Assembly (NCBI GenBank): GCA_020205615.1
Contig: CM035163.1
Location: 58,191,899-58,255,898 of the forward strand
Reading direction: 5' to 3'
From: Panax quinquefolius
Lineage: Eukaryota; Streptophyta; Magnoliopsida; Apiales; Araliaceae
DNA: 64,000 nt
The position numbers and the translations under genes are program-made. Of the stretch, positions 22,072 through 33,083 are shown piece by piece. A model generated the notes under the pieces. It worked only from the letters and a program-made list of their open reading frames with translations, was not told where the DNA came from and did no database searches. Each line of letters begins with the position of its first letter. The stretch's first letter is position 1.

Positions 22072-23314
22072 CACTACGATGGTTTTAAATTTGTCCATCA
22101 ACAAAGTTCTTCGTGTTCTTCGCATTCTTCGTTAGTTCTTCATTTTTAATCGATATTTTGATTACGGTTTCACTTTTTGTTGGAATTTGATGTTATAAAA
22201 CACCATTCCTTACTTATTTGACTGAATCGTTCATATGATTCATTCGGATTGTTCAAATTCATTACGAATCTTATACTTTCTTAAGAAATTTATAAAATAA
22301 ATTTCTAATTCTTATTTCTTCATTTTCTCAATGATTTCAACCATATGAAATCATTCCTAATATCATTTACTTCTTATTCTCATTAAGCTATGTTTTAAAC
22401 ATAGAAAACTTAAAGAAAATTATACGAGATAAGATTTCAGATTACCTTTCTCCTTTAATCTCCTTCAGTCAGACAAAGTTTGCTCACGAGCAAGCTTTTC
22501 CTCTTCTATCTCATCTAAACTCTCTCTCTCTCTCTTTTAAGGTGTTGGTTGATTTTGAAAAAAATCAACTAACACATTTCTTATATAGATTTTTAAAGCT
22601 AGGGGCAAAATAGTTATTTTTCCCCTAGATTTACTATTCACACCTCCTTACTATTCACGAAGCTTCTCTTGGAAGCTTCGTGCTTCTATCTTCTTGAATT
22701 AGGTAAAAGCGGTCAAAAGCTGCGATTCTCAAAATCCAAATATTTTTGGATATTTCGTCTTTCCTTTACCGATTAACTTTTACGCATTCTTCGGATTTCT
22801 GAAAAACTAAAAAACACTTTTTAACGTCAAGCATTTTCTTTCACGTTTCCCCTAACGTAGTTAAATGAATGAAAAGTACATAACAGTACTTTTCGTCGTT
22901 TTTATTTCGTCTGATTTCTACACGTTTTTCGAGAAAAACTTTTATCGGTTTATTTAACTTTTCACGATATATTATCGTCAAATATTTCGACGGAATGTCA
23001 TTTTGACATACTGAACTCTCGAAAAGGCTTAGGTTATTCAAACCCTAACCCTTAGATTTCGTTGGGTGAATAGTGCCTATTTCGTCTTTTTCCTCAGAAA
23101 TATTTTTGTTCCCGAAAATTTTTTATTTTCATCTTGAAAATTCTTACTCGTTCAGTCTAGCTCGTAGCCAGAATCCTCCCATATTATAATCATCATAGGT
23201 TCTAGAACGATTAATAAACACATAACACATAATATTATTAATAAAAATTTCTTTTATTAATAACTAATTCTTTAAATCTCAAATTTTGGACAATCCAATT
23301 TTCTGGGTTGTCAC
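22072..23314 (-). mobile_element. Probable LTR terminus of an older element (G)
   Basis: The stretch ends at 23314 with GGGTTGTCACA, the reverse-strand LTR start TGTGACAACCC also used by E. No PPT lies beyond it, so it would be the outer end of a 5' LTR in reverse sense. Content is AT-rich and non-coding, with a (CT)n tract near 22515 and an AATCAACCAACACC-like inverted repeat around 22540-22580. The rest of the element may be 13010-15416. The partner LTR was not found. Confidence 0.42.
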
Positions 23315-23559
23315 ACTAACAACATCAATTTACACTACTCAGAAGTTCAAGTTTAGAGTTTGAGCGAATTTTTTCAGCCAATTTGGAGATACATTGAGAG
23401 TGAGTAAGTTATTTTTCAATTCTTCACTTTCTATCACCATAGTCGACGCAAATTCATCAAGTTTGGGGGGATTAAACATCGTGCACACCAAGTGTTCGAC
23501 AAATTGCCTAAGTGAAGTTTGAGGGGAATATTGTTGTTCAAGCTCCTGATTTCAATTCA

Positions 23560-23916
23560 ATGACATCTAAACCTACATCAAAGAGACAACGTGGAGAGAG
23601 TTTCGGAACCACACCACCATCATGAACCTTCGACCGACGCAAATTCATAAGTACTGCCTACGCCGACCGTTACGATTACATGGTGTCAAAAGCACTCACA
23701 CCGGAGTGGGGGTTGGCACCAGACCATGTCGATGGTGAAATGATGCAACATATATATCAGAAAGGGTGGAATACGTTCACAGAAGAACCCGAGGCCGCAG
23801 TTGTAAGTGTGGTCAAAGAATTTTATGCTAACACGGAGGACAGTTTAATTGATGGTAATGGCTTGGGACTCATATCGGCATGGAATTGTAATCAGAATAC
23901 GTGTCTAAGCATATAA
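23560..23916 (+). pseudogene. Athila-type 'putative plant transposon protein' ORF, N-terminal part
   Basis: From the ATG at 23560 the frame runs MTSKPTSKRQRGESF to a stop 22 codons in. It continues as KFISTAYADRYDYMVSKALT, GLAPDHVDGEMMQHIYQKGW, FTEEPEAAVVSVVKEFYANT. The order of a basic start, RKF, GW..F and VV.EFYAN matches the plant transposon-protein domain (PF20167 type) found in Athila-like elements after pol. The family is usually several hundred residues; this copy leaves the conserved frame about 100 codons in. It lies just before an Athila-like LTR end. It is a broken remnant. Confidence 0.62.
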
Positions 23917-24990
23917 TTAACAACAAACACGAGATGTATAACATACAAGGCAATTAACAGAGCAAGAAGACATATTTTTAGAGAAAAGCATTGGAGGAAG
24001 ATAATTGAAGGATTTTCGTATCAATTGAGAATTGGGCTGAAGAAAATGGTGGTTCTGGATTTATTCTTTTCTTTTAGTTTATTTTTGTAATTGAAAGGAT
24101 GATATCTTTAATTTATTAAGTGTTTATTTCGTTTATGATGAACTAAATCACTTTTTAGGCTTATGATGGATCTTTAAGTGAAACGATGGTTATGTGACTT
24201 TGATTTTCAGTTTAATAATCTATTCCTCAGTTTATCTATATTAATTTGTGCTTGAATTTATGAATTGCCTGATCAATAATTCTTTGTGGACTTTTATGGA
24301 TTCGAGAGAGGAATTACGAGTCTAGACTTAGTTAATATAGCATGTGTTCTTGAATTATGTGAATGAGCAGAATCTCGATGAATGCCAGGGTAGAGATATG
24401 CTTAACATCGCATGTAATCGAATAGAGAACTTGAACTCAAACCTTCTTTAATTATAATTCATATAGAGATATAGTGAGTTAGTTGATTAAGGTGTTTAAC
24501 TTAATTCTATCTTTGAAACCAATACAAAGAGGATTGTATTGCATATCACTCATAGCGGGTGATAATATGTTGTTTAACTTAATTCTATCTAAATTGTGGG
24601 TTTAAGTTAATATGGTGTTAGTGCATTGAGAGGTGGCTAATTCTACTTTCGTGTTCTTGATTAATAAACTGGGATAGTAAATTAAATTGGAATAAAGGGT
24701 AATAACCAGAATGAAGCTTAGGGTGAAGTTGTAAGCCTAATTCTCTGATACGTACTTAGAAATTCAGTTGAGATTTGTGATTGTTTTGTGATCTTAATAT
24801 TTTTAATAATTTTAGTTTTTATAATTTTAATCATTAATTTGGATAGTTGAATAAAATTGGGATTAATAGGAAACTAGTAATTGTGAGGTTGAAATTCATA
24901 CTAATTTCTCTATGGGAACGATACTCTACTTTCATTATATTACTTGTTGACCACGTATACTTGCGTGTTGTGCGTAATTAGATTTTACCC
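23917..24990 (+). mobile_element. Athila-like LTR 3' portion
   Basis: This AT-rich non-coding stretch ends with GGGAACGATACTCTACTTTC and then TTACTTGTTGACCACGTATACTTGCGTG. The word pair 'gggatcgata..' and 'tattacttg...gtatacttgc' is a hallmark of Athila LTR ends. It recurs at 36690-36760, where a proper PBS follows. No PBS follows here, so it is a 3' or broken LTR. The start of the LTR could not be fixed. Confidence 0.42.
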
Positions 24991-25193
24991 GACACTAATC
25001 TTCTTATTAATCTAGGTATTACTTCCCTTGAACTCTCACACATTGGAGGATCAACCCAAAGGAAAAAATTACAACCACTGTGCCCATCTTCACACCAATT
25101 TGGACAACCAAAGAATCTTCTATCGGCATTGTTTGTGCTTCTCCAAGCTGTCTTCATCACTGATTTCTTCATGCACCAATAGTTTCGATCCAT
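24978..25193 (-). pseudogene. GRF-type zinc-finger protein fragment
   Basis: The reverse-strand frame of 71 codons contains TAWRSTNNADRRFFGCPNW, GCNFFLWVDPPMCESSREV and IPRLIRR. This is the pattern of plant GRF zinc fingers (PF06839: ...RRF.GCP....GC.FF.WVD). Small plant proteins of this family carry the domain near the N-terminus followed by DPPMC...IPGLLRR and a coiled coil. Here the first zinc ligands are degraded (only one Cys in the CMKK segment), and after RRL the frame runs into Athila-like DNA. It is a truncated copy. The start at 25193 follows a plausible promoter and a TIR-like repeat. Confidence 0.65.
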
Positions 25194-25330
25194 GAGCCCT
25201 AATTTTTCTTGATTTTTTTGATCGAATTTCTAGGATCGAGCTACACTATGCTACTGAATCACTTTGCTCAAAGTTAGAGAAGATAAAGAAGGAAAAGTCT
25301 TAAATACCCCTTTAGGTGTGGATCTATGCC

Positions 25331-25430
25331 TTAGGTGTCTAAGTTTGGGGTGTACTTAGACACCTTTTTTAGTTTGGGATGCAAATATCAACAGAGGTGT
25401 AAAGTTTGGGGTGTATTTTGTCTTTTAGTC
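25331..25430 (-). other. TIR-like repeat upstream of GRF fragment (candidate Mutator-like end)
   Basis: In reverse sense it starts GACTAAAAGACAAAATACAC and continues with CCCCAAACTTTACACCTCT and AAAAGGTGTCTAAGTACACC. A copy about 85% alike lies at 36495-36595 in the same orientation, also leading to a short reverse-strand ORF. Ends built of repeated 'caccccaaact' words resemble those of plant Mutator-like elements. No opposite TIR or 9-bp TSD was found, so this is tentative; shared promoter sequence is the alternative. Confidence 0.4.
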
Positions 25431-26522
25431 TAAAACTAATTAATTCTAATTAAGAAAGCAAGTAAATGGCTAACGACTGGTATTTAAGGTGCTACAAGCT
25501 AAGATCATAATCCCCCCCCCACGCAAGCATTTTATCAAACACTTGGCGTGCAATGTTTCATTTAAATATCCTAACTCTCTCTATGATTATATTGGTCACA
25601 ACGGATTATCAACCGAGAATTCACAAGTGCTCATATGCCTCTTCCGAAGCACATATAAACCTATCCTCTCTAGATTTACCCAAAAGGGAATAGAACGGAA
25701 AGGAACACCCTAGCTAAATAATTCCACATATTCCTATGTGAATTAACCATAGACAAAGAATTCAAGCTTACATTCTCAATTAGGTCACACATGGAATATA
25801 GGTATATTCCTATCCAATACACAATTTATGCAATCTATTTGTCTAGACAAACATAATCATATACCAAAATATTCAAAGTAATAATCTACAATCCATTTCG
25901 TAATTTCTCAGAGATTACCAATTTAACTACTAATTCCTTAGTAATTAACATTAAGCGTAAATATATTGGGTCAATCCATATGGTGCCAACCAAAGAGACA
26001 AGGAAGTCAATTTAAATTAATAGTGGGTTCCATTATAATCTTAGAACAATGTTTAGTTCATAGTTTTTAAAGTAAACATCAATAGCAAAATAAACAATAT
26101 TTATAGATTACAAAATCAAAGGAAATGAATAGAGAAGAATAAACTTTGTCAAGGCATTCTTCAATCTCCAAAAACTCCCTTCAATTCATGTTCTCCAATC
26201 CTTGTTGCTAGTTTGCTCTTAAGCTCCCATGGAGTCCCAACATTTGCCTCTATCTCTATTATTGCTTGGTTATCAAAACTCTCTTAAGTTCTACCTCCCA
26301 AGAACTCTCTCTATGCTCAGTACGTACAAAAGTTCTCTAATAAGTAAAAGGGAGGCAATGTTGATGTCATATATCCTTTCTCTTTAGTCTAGGTTATTTC
26401 ATCTTGTTTGTCTACCTAAGATCCGATGAGTGGCAACTGCTGACACGGGGTTTTAGCCTTGAGCAGTGACTATGTTTTCAGTCAAAAAAAGATCGGCCAA
26501 TTAGTGAGCGTTGTGGCGCCAG
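25431..26522. other. Unassigned AT-rich stretch
   Basis: No domain was recognised. A forward ORF at 25489-25713 crosses a poly-C run and looks random. The last bases (GGCGCCAGACTAC) form the left flank of element J; joined to the right flank at 34928 they give a continuous pre-insertion sequence. Confidence 0.35.
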
Positions 26523-26527
26523 ACTAC
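26523..26527. repeat. Target-site duplication of copia element J, left (ACTAC)
   Basis: ACTAC lies directly before the LTR start TGAAAGTAG and is repeated at 34923-34927. Confidence 0.9.
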
Positions 26528-27896
26528 TGAAAGTAGTATGCACACAAGCCAATCATGTTTGATGATAAAGCATATACTTTGTAACAATCTTATTTATTTA
26601 TTAATAAAAAGTATTAATTTATTAAAGGCTTTTAATTATCTGCATGATGCTGTTTTATAATATGTGATAAACCTATAGTTTTAAGCAATGCTTTTAGAAT
26701 GATGATGATGATCATTCTAATGAGATCTAAATTCTTAGAAAGCTTAAAACTAAAATAGTTCCCAATCATTGGATTACTAAATTGGGGATTAGTGAATCCG
26801 GATAGATTGGTACATACGTTGCTTGCTCATTGGATGAGGATGATTGATCTCATGATCATTTTGTGGAGAACTAAAGCAAGTATGTAGGTGCTTATTAGAG
26901 AATAAGTTCCTTTGAGCGTGGCTCGCTAAGGAATACCTAATGGAGTTTTACTTGCTGTCGATAGGAATTCTGTAGTGATAGTAGTACAAGTGATCCTTGG
27001 ACTTGAGATCATCATAGTATCTTGTGTATGATGAGTTATACTTTGACTTATTCCTTAAGACCCTTAGGGTATATCAAAGGGTATGCTTTGGTATAATAAG
27101 TTGTACATGGAGATAATGTATGATCGATAAAGAATCTACCACTTCTATTAAAGAAGAGAAATGTCTATGTGATTCGATAAATGACAACCCGGTAGTCCTT
27201 GGTTAAGCGAGAATGAAATTAGAAAGGAGTTTCTAATTTGCATTATTTGGAGTTGTGCATTTAAGAGTCGAAATACATATAATTAAATAAAATAAGACTT
27301 GTGATAATTCCATGTCTTATATTTAATTGGGACATTGTATGGTGGAAGAGATTGAATTGTCTCAGTAACTATTTACTCAAAGGTTCTTTTATGATTAATG
27401 TTGAAATCTATATTATCCGGAAAGTCGTTGATCATTTAGGGAGGCTTATCCCTATTGTAGAATAAATATTATTTATTTAAATAAATTAATTGTTTAATTT
27501 ATTTATTTAAATAAGATTAGAATTGTTCTAATTGATTTATTCACAATCGGTTTAATATGGAGAACCTAAAGGGTCATACTTATAAAAGGAAGAATAATTA
27601 TTTAAGAAGTTAATGGCATAATCGTAATAATATGTTAAGTATATTTAATTTAATCTATGGTGATAGAATAAATTAAATAGCTTAATATTTATTATTTAAT
27701 ATTTTAGAAATATTAAATATAAATTAATAAGAGAGAGTCTTATTAATATTATTACAATTATTATTATTTTAATTTCTAAAAGAGTTTAGGAATTAATTTA
27801 ATATAAGTACTCTCATTTATTCCTAATAGGATTAGGAGAGAAAATTAATTAAAAGAGTTTAATTAATTATCCCTAATAAGATTAGGGAGCCCATTC
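26528..27896 (+). mobile_element. 5' LTR of copia element J, truncated
   Basis: It begins TGAAAGTAGTATGCACACAA and follows the 3' LTR (33084) for about 1.37 kb until GAGCCCATT. The last 480 bp of the LTR and the PBS are missing. Because the outer end and its TSD are intact, this is a deletion after insertion. Differences from the 3' LTR are scattered small changes. Confidence 0.88.
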
Positions 27897-28422
27897 AAGG
27901 CAACCATGTGATTATTCAAAAGGAAACAAAAGGTTGTCACTTGATTGAAGAAACAGGAAATCGCGAGAAAAAAAAAATAAAAAAAAAAACGAAGTGATGA
28001 TTAGGAGATGGGATTTTTTTCTTTTTACCTGAAGTCGCATTACGATTCTTATTAAGGATTCATGTATTAGTATATATATATTATATTATATATATGATAT
28101 ATGATATATTATATATATTAGTTCTAAAATGAGATACTTGCGAGGATATCAAAGTGAAATAAAATTTTCGTGAATCACTAAGTTACTCGAAGCGATTATA
28201 TATATATAATATATATTAACGTAATATATATTTATATATATAATAATTTTATAATTAAAATAAAATATTTATTTTAATTTTTAAAATAAAAGGTTTATTT
28301 TAATCTTAAAATAAAAATGTTTATTTTAATTTTAAAATTAGGATTTCATGCTAACTAATTAGAGTTGGAATTGGATTCCATGATAACATGATAACTAATT
28401 GGAGTTAAAATTGGATTCAATG

Positions 28423-28613
28423 TTTCCTTAAATAAAAGAGTTTATTTAGATATGAAATAAGATTTCATATTATTCAAAATAAAAGAGTTTATTTGTGAAT
28501 AGGAAAGAGAATCCTAATTTCCTTAAAATAAAGGAGTTTATTTAGATATGAAATAAGATTTCATATTATTCAAAATAAAGGAGTTTATTTGTGAATAGGA
28601 AAGAGAATCCGTG
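28423..28613 (+). repeat. Tandem duplication, unit about 95 bp, two copies
   Basis: The unit begins TTTCCTTAAATAAAAGAGTT and ends with GTGAATAGGAAAGAGAATCC. A third copy starts at 28614 and breaks off. Confidence 0.8.
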
Positions 28614-29563
28614 TTTCCTTTAATAAAGGAGTTATTTTTTTTATATGGAATTGGATTCCATAATTAATTAAAATAAAGGAGTTTATTTTGATTAAAATAA
28701 AATAGTTTATTTTATTCAAAATTGGATAAATTAAAATAAAATAGTTTTATTTTGATTTAAATTTGGATTAAAATAAAGGAGTTTATTTTGATTCAAAATT
28801 AGATTTTATACTAACTAAATTTGCCCATTAAATGATATCAATATATATTAAATGTTTATTATTCATAAGATGAATGTTATTTATTGATGCATATGATGAT
28901 GTGTATGATAATAAATGGGATTGATTATGGACTATTGACCAATGCGATTGGATTTTATTTTAGTTGGATGCATGAATGTATGGGTTTTATTAAATGGGGT
29001 CTGCGTACCTCGTCTTCTCTAATTTTTCTTAATGTAAATTCTATCTCTCTCTATGTACTTCCCTTCGATTCTTTGATCAAGGTTTCTATTTATTTTAAAT
29101 AGTTTTGTAATAGGAATAGTTAGAATTAATTTAAAAAAAAATTGGAGATCGAGGAGCAAAGGCGCTTGAAGACCCGTTTGTAATGCTGACTGGGTTTAGA
29201 TGTAATAGTTATATTTAAATATTATTTCTTGCCCCTAGGGTTTGACCTTTTGGTTCACTTGGTGGCTCTAGTGAACCAAACTAGAATAAAAGTCCATAAT
29301 CAATCAGGGTAGAATATAGTATTCTATATGTGCATGCTTATACTATATATATTATATATTATGCAAACATGCTTCGCATGTTCATTAATATGACGCGTAT
29401 TTTATATATATATATGCATGCGGCAGCTAAACAAGATGAGACAAATTAATAACAAACCCTCAATTTTTATATTAAGTCCTAAAGCGTTCAAAGATATTTG
29501 GAATATCGAGCGTCAGCCTTCTAGCATGATAAAATTAATAGAGTATTAAATATTTAATATGAG

Positions 29564-29860
29564 TTTGTTGTGTCACCACAAGGCAAGTATTAAGTATTTA
29601 AGATGTTAATTTATCACATTTGATGCTTATAAAGAAAATTGAATAATATTGTTTTGTTGTGTCACCACAAGGATGATATTTTTCTTTTTGAATATATGGA
29701 GTGCTAGGTCGGACTTAACTTGGATAATTTTGATTCGGATGTGCCACCACTTGATCAAAATTATCTAAGAGGCAAAAAGAAAAGGAGTTGCATAGTTGAT
29801 GTAATTGACAAAAGTTGTCTACCTATTTATTTATATATAGTTTGTTGTGTCACCACAAGG
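29564..29860 (+). repeat. Three dispersed copies of a 20-bp motif
   Basis: TTTGTTGTGTCACCACAAGG occurs exactly at 29564, 29653 and 29841, with a weaker relative (GATGTGCCACCACTTG) near 29738. Each copy contains the imperfect inverted repeat TTGTTGTG / CACCACAA. It sits in the region before copia gag. No function is known to me. Confidence 0.75.
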
Positions 29861-30157
29861 CTATATACATTTGAAATGGGATCCTTATTCTCACTAGCAA
29901 ATCTTAATCGATTTTTTGCGAACTATATAAGTGAGGTAATATAGTTTGAAGAAAATAGTGGGAGATACCAATTTAAAACAAGACCTAATTTATTTTGGTA
30001 ATTCATAAAAGAATGTATGTTAAAATATTGTTAATTACAAATTCATTTACTGAAATTTTACAATGTCTAAAATTACTATCCTTTGAAGCATATTAGATGC
30101 TAAATTAACTTGGGCCAAAATTAAGCGGATTTGTTAAGGAATTTGAGAATAGTTCTC

Positions 30158-30860
30158 ATGGCTGAAAAGTTATCTTATGTCCTTAATACGTCTATCCCTG
30201 CAATGGTTGCAGACAATGCCTCTAAGGAAGACATTGCTACTTTTAGAAAGTGGCAAGATGATGCACGATTGACTTAATGCATCATGCTTGCATCCATGAA
30301 ATAATGAGCTTCAGCGTCGACATGAAACTATGGATGCTCCTACTATATTCACGCACATCAAGTAGTTGATGGTGAGGAAATTGGGACCGATAGATATCGG
30401 ATATCAAGGAGCTCTTCCAATCTAGAATGGCCAATGGCACTATAATGCAGACAAAAGTTCTTAACATAATCAATTTGATTGATCAATTAAGACAATTTGG
30501 TTTTGTCGTGGATGGAGAGTTGAGCAAGATTTGATCTTGCACTCACTCCCGGACTCCTTTCACAATTGTTGTGAATTTTTCATATGAACAAGCTAGATAT
30601 CGACTTTCTTTGATTTGCTTAACATGTTGAAAAATGTTGAGAGTCACTTTCAACCAAGAAAGACCATGTCTTACTTGTAGGGGCCAAAGGATCTTACGAA
30701 AAAGAAGAGCGATTCAAAGAAGGTAAGCGGAAAGGCGTAAACAAAGGATAATAAGAACAAAAGCTGAAGCGGATAGCAAAGGGTTTGCTTCCACCTAATA
30801 ATAAGCACGGACCTTTGGAAAGAAAGCTGCGAGAAGCATCTTGCGAGAGGCTAACCAAAG
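30158..30860 (+). pseudogene. Copia gag remnant (element J)
   Basis: The ATG at 30158 opens MAEKLSYVLNTSIPAMVADN, then ASKEDIATFRKWQDDARLT and a stop, then CIMLASM and, in shifted frames, NELQRRHETMDAPTIFTHIK, ELFQSRMANG and QTKVLNIINLIDQLRQFGF. The order FRKW.DD...C.MLASM and ELQ..HE.M matches the plant copia Gag (UBN2 / gag-polypeptide of LTR copia type). At least four stops and frameshifts break it, and the CCHC zinc knuckle expected after the Lys/Ser-rich tail (near 30700) is not recognisable. It is non-functional. Confidence 0.7.
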
Positions 30861-32030
30861 AAGCTTAGTGAAGTTTGGTTACAAATACAAATTTGTTCAT
30901 GATTTGAAATAAATTTTTCTTTAAAGTCGATGTTCTACTTGGGTATTGGATACCGACTTTGGTTATCATAAATATAGATTTATGAAGGGACCAAGCGAAG
31001 TGGAAAAGTTGAACATAGATAAGTAATCTATGTGTGGAAAATGAAGAAAAGGTTGCTACATTAGACATAGAAACTTATAGTTTAGCAAGCGATGCCTATG
31101 GGAAAATCTATTAAGTCGATAATTTGTTATTGTATTTCAGTTCTTGTTAGAAATATTATTTCCATTTTATTGTTGGACAATGAAATCTTTGGTATTATAA
31201 TTAAGAACAATTGTTGTTCTATTTATAATAATAATGTTTAAGTATAAATGAAAGATTACTTAATGGATTTTGTATACTTGACTTACGTGAAAAATTATTT
31301 TGTAAATTGAACAAACTAGTAAAAGAAAAGGAGATGATCATTCAAAGAGTTGAATGTATGTATTTCTTTGAAATACAAGTGTGAATTATTTTAAAGGTTC
31401 AAAGAATTCGGAAGTGAAATAAATTGGCAAAGTATTAAGATTCTTTGATTAGATCGAGGAATAAATACTTGTGCAATAAGTTTCTAGATCATCTCAAATG
31501 GTTTTCTCATAATGGACACATCGTCGATACATAATAATTGATTGATGTATCTAAAAGGAAAAATTGTACCTTGTTGGACATGAGTACGGTCCATAATGAT
31601 TTTACTGAGCATTTTCGATATCTTTTTACGGGATAATGTCCTAGAAATGGTTTGCATATCTCGAAAATTGTAACCTCAAAATCCCACCCCAAGACTCCAT
31701 AAAAGTTATGGGACGGGGAGGATTCCTAATCTTAAGTATGTTAAGATAAGGGTTGTCCAACTTATGTGAAAAGGTTTCAAAGGATAAGCTTGGGACAAGA
31801 TTTGACAAGTACTGATTTGTGGGACATCCTAAAGTAAGTTTAGGGTATATGTTCTATAATCCTACTTAGCAAAAGGTGTTTGTTGCGAAACAGCTTTGCC
31901 TTCTAAGATAAATGTGTTTATTATTGAATGGGCTAGTGGGAGGATAATAGATCTTGAAGAGTTCAAGAACCACAAAACATGATAAGTCGAATAAGAGGAA
32001 CCTATAGATAGACTGTTGTTGTACTGGCCA
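30861..32030 (+). pseudogene. Degenerate protease-integrase region of element J
   Basis: It lies where the copia protease and integrase belong, between gag and the RT-flank motifs. I could not read a clear catalytic triad in any frame. Reverse-strand ORFs at 30865-31068, 31507-31692 and 31862-32116 have no domain. The assignment is by position only. Confidence 0.35.
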
Positions 32031-33070
32031 AAGAATCGTAAATCTAGAATAGTCACAAAGAAGATACCTAGGAGGTATGGATTCATCATAGATGATGATG
32101 ATGAGGTACACATCATAAAAGATGATGATCCGATTACATACGATGAGGTAAGAGTTCTAGTGTGTACAAAAGGACGATTGGGAGCGTGGCCGTGACATTC
32201 CTAATATTATATGTTAATATACTACGGATAAGGAATGACATACTAATGCTACAATCGGTAATGATAAAGTTGTCTAAACATTCCTCCATGAATGGTTTGG
32301 GAAGAGTATCTTAATTGGGGATAAAATCTATATAGATAGATACAACAAGATGCTCAACTTAACCCGAGCGATATATTCATTTGATGCTAAAAGTCGTTTA
32401 GCATGGCAAACTCAAGAGATGTCTCATGTTGATGAGCTATGGAGTGTATCTCTCCTAATAGTCCCCACAGACTCACGAAAAGAGAGGTCGCATGAGTGAC
32501 AATCATGTATGCAATGAAATGTACGAGACACGATGTTGATCGGTCGTATATTATGGAGAAGTTCACTATGAGTCGGGTGAAAACATCTTAAAGTGCTTGG
32601 CCGGCACTAAGGATGTGATCATATTTATGGTGGGTCTAAATTAAAACTAGAGAGGCTTAACAGACTCAAGTTTTTCAAAGCAGACCAAGATGATGAGAAA
32701 AATCCACTTTAAGGTAAAGCGTTATCTTGAATAGTAGTGCGATGAATTGGAAAGGTTCCAAACGTTGAAAGAGTTCTTTGGTTTAGTGATAAAGACAAAG
32801 TATATAGCTATAAATGAAGTCGCAAGTTGATTGTTTGGATTAAAAGTTCATTCTGAGAACTAGGAATAGTTCTAAGTCTCATCTTGAATCTAAACATGTG
32901 TTGTGGCACTTTCATTTGATTATTAGAATCATTGAAGATAGGAAATCACTATAGAGATAGTGGACTCTCCTGAACAACATTACATATCCATTAACTAAAG
33001 CTTATCCAACAACATGATAATCGTCACTTAGAGAAGAAGAGTATGAGATACCATGGCGATTGACTTTAGT
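32031..33070 (+). pseudogene. Copia pol remnant: pre-RT linker and RNase H part
   Basis: Near 32040-32150 the frame reads RRYGFIIDDDDEVHIIKDD and DPITYDEV, the conserved copia linker before RT (..PERYGF...DDEP.TY.EA). Near 32300-32370 comes KIYIDRYNKMLNLTRAIYSF, the copia 'G.KIYRDRSK..L.LSQ' segment. Near 32490 comes TIMYAMKCTRHDVD and near 32630 IYGGSKLKLEGLTDSSF, both of the RT/RNase H end. The core RT is mostly deleted, since only about 150 bp separate linker and post-RT motifs. Frames shift repeatedly. The order is that of Ty1/copia, with LTR and PPT following. Confidence 0.65.
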
Positions 33071-33083
33071 GCAAGTGGGAGAT
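33071..33083 (+). other. Polypurine tract of element J
   Basis: GCAAGTGGGAGAT directly precedes the 3' LTR start TGAAAGTAG. AAGTGGGAGATTG is the standard copia PPT context. Confidence 0.8.

Larger units (their letters stand above)
27897..30157 (+). mobile_element. AT-rich leader or replaced segment of element J
   Basis: These 2.3 kb separate the broken 5' LTR from gag and show no credible gene. They hold TA-rich tracts (28069-28130 and 28196-28245), many TAAAATAAAGGAGTTTATTT words, a 95-bp tandem repeat (28423-28613) and three copies of a 20-bp motif (29564-29860). A hairpin-capable pair TTGGTTCAC / GTGAACCAA lies near 29252-29280. Forward ORFs at 28884-29102 and 29720-29944 run over repeats and are not supported. 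Confidence 0.4.

Noticed and set aside
29720..29944. 74-codon forward ORF in the J leader
   Set aside because: It begins at a TTG rather than an ATG, runs through one copy of the 20-bp repeat and has no domain.
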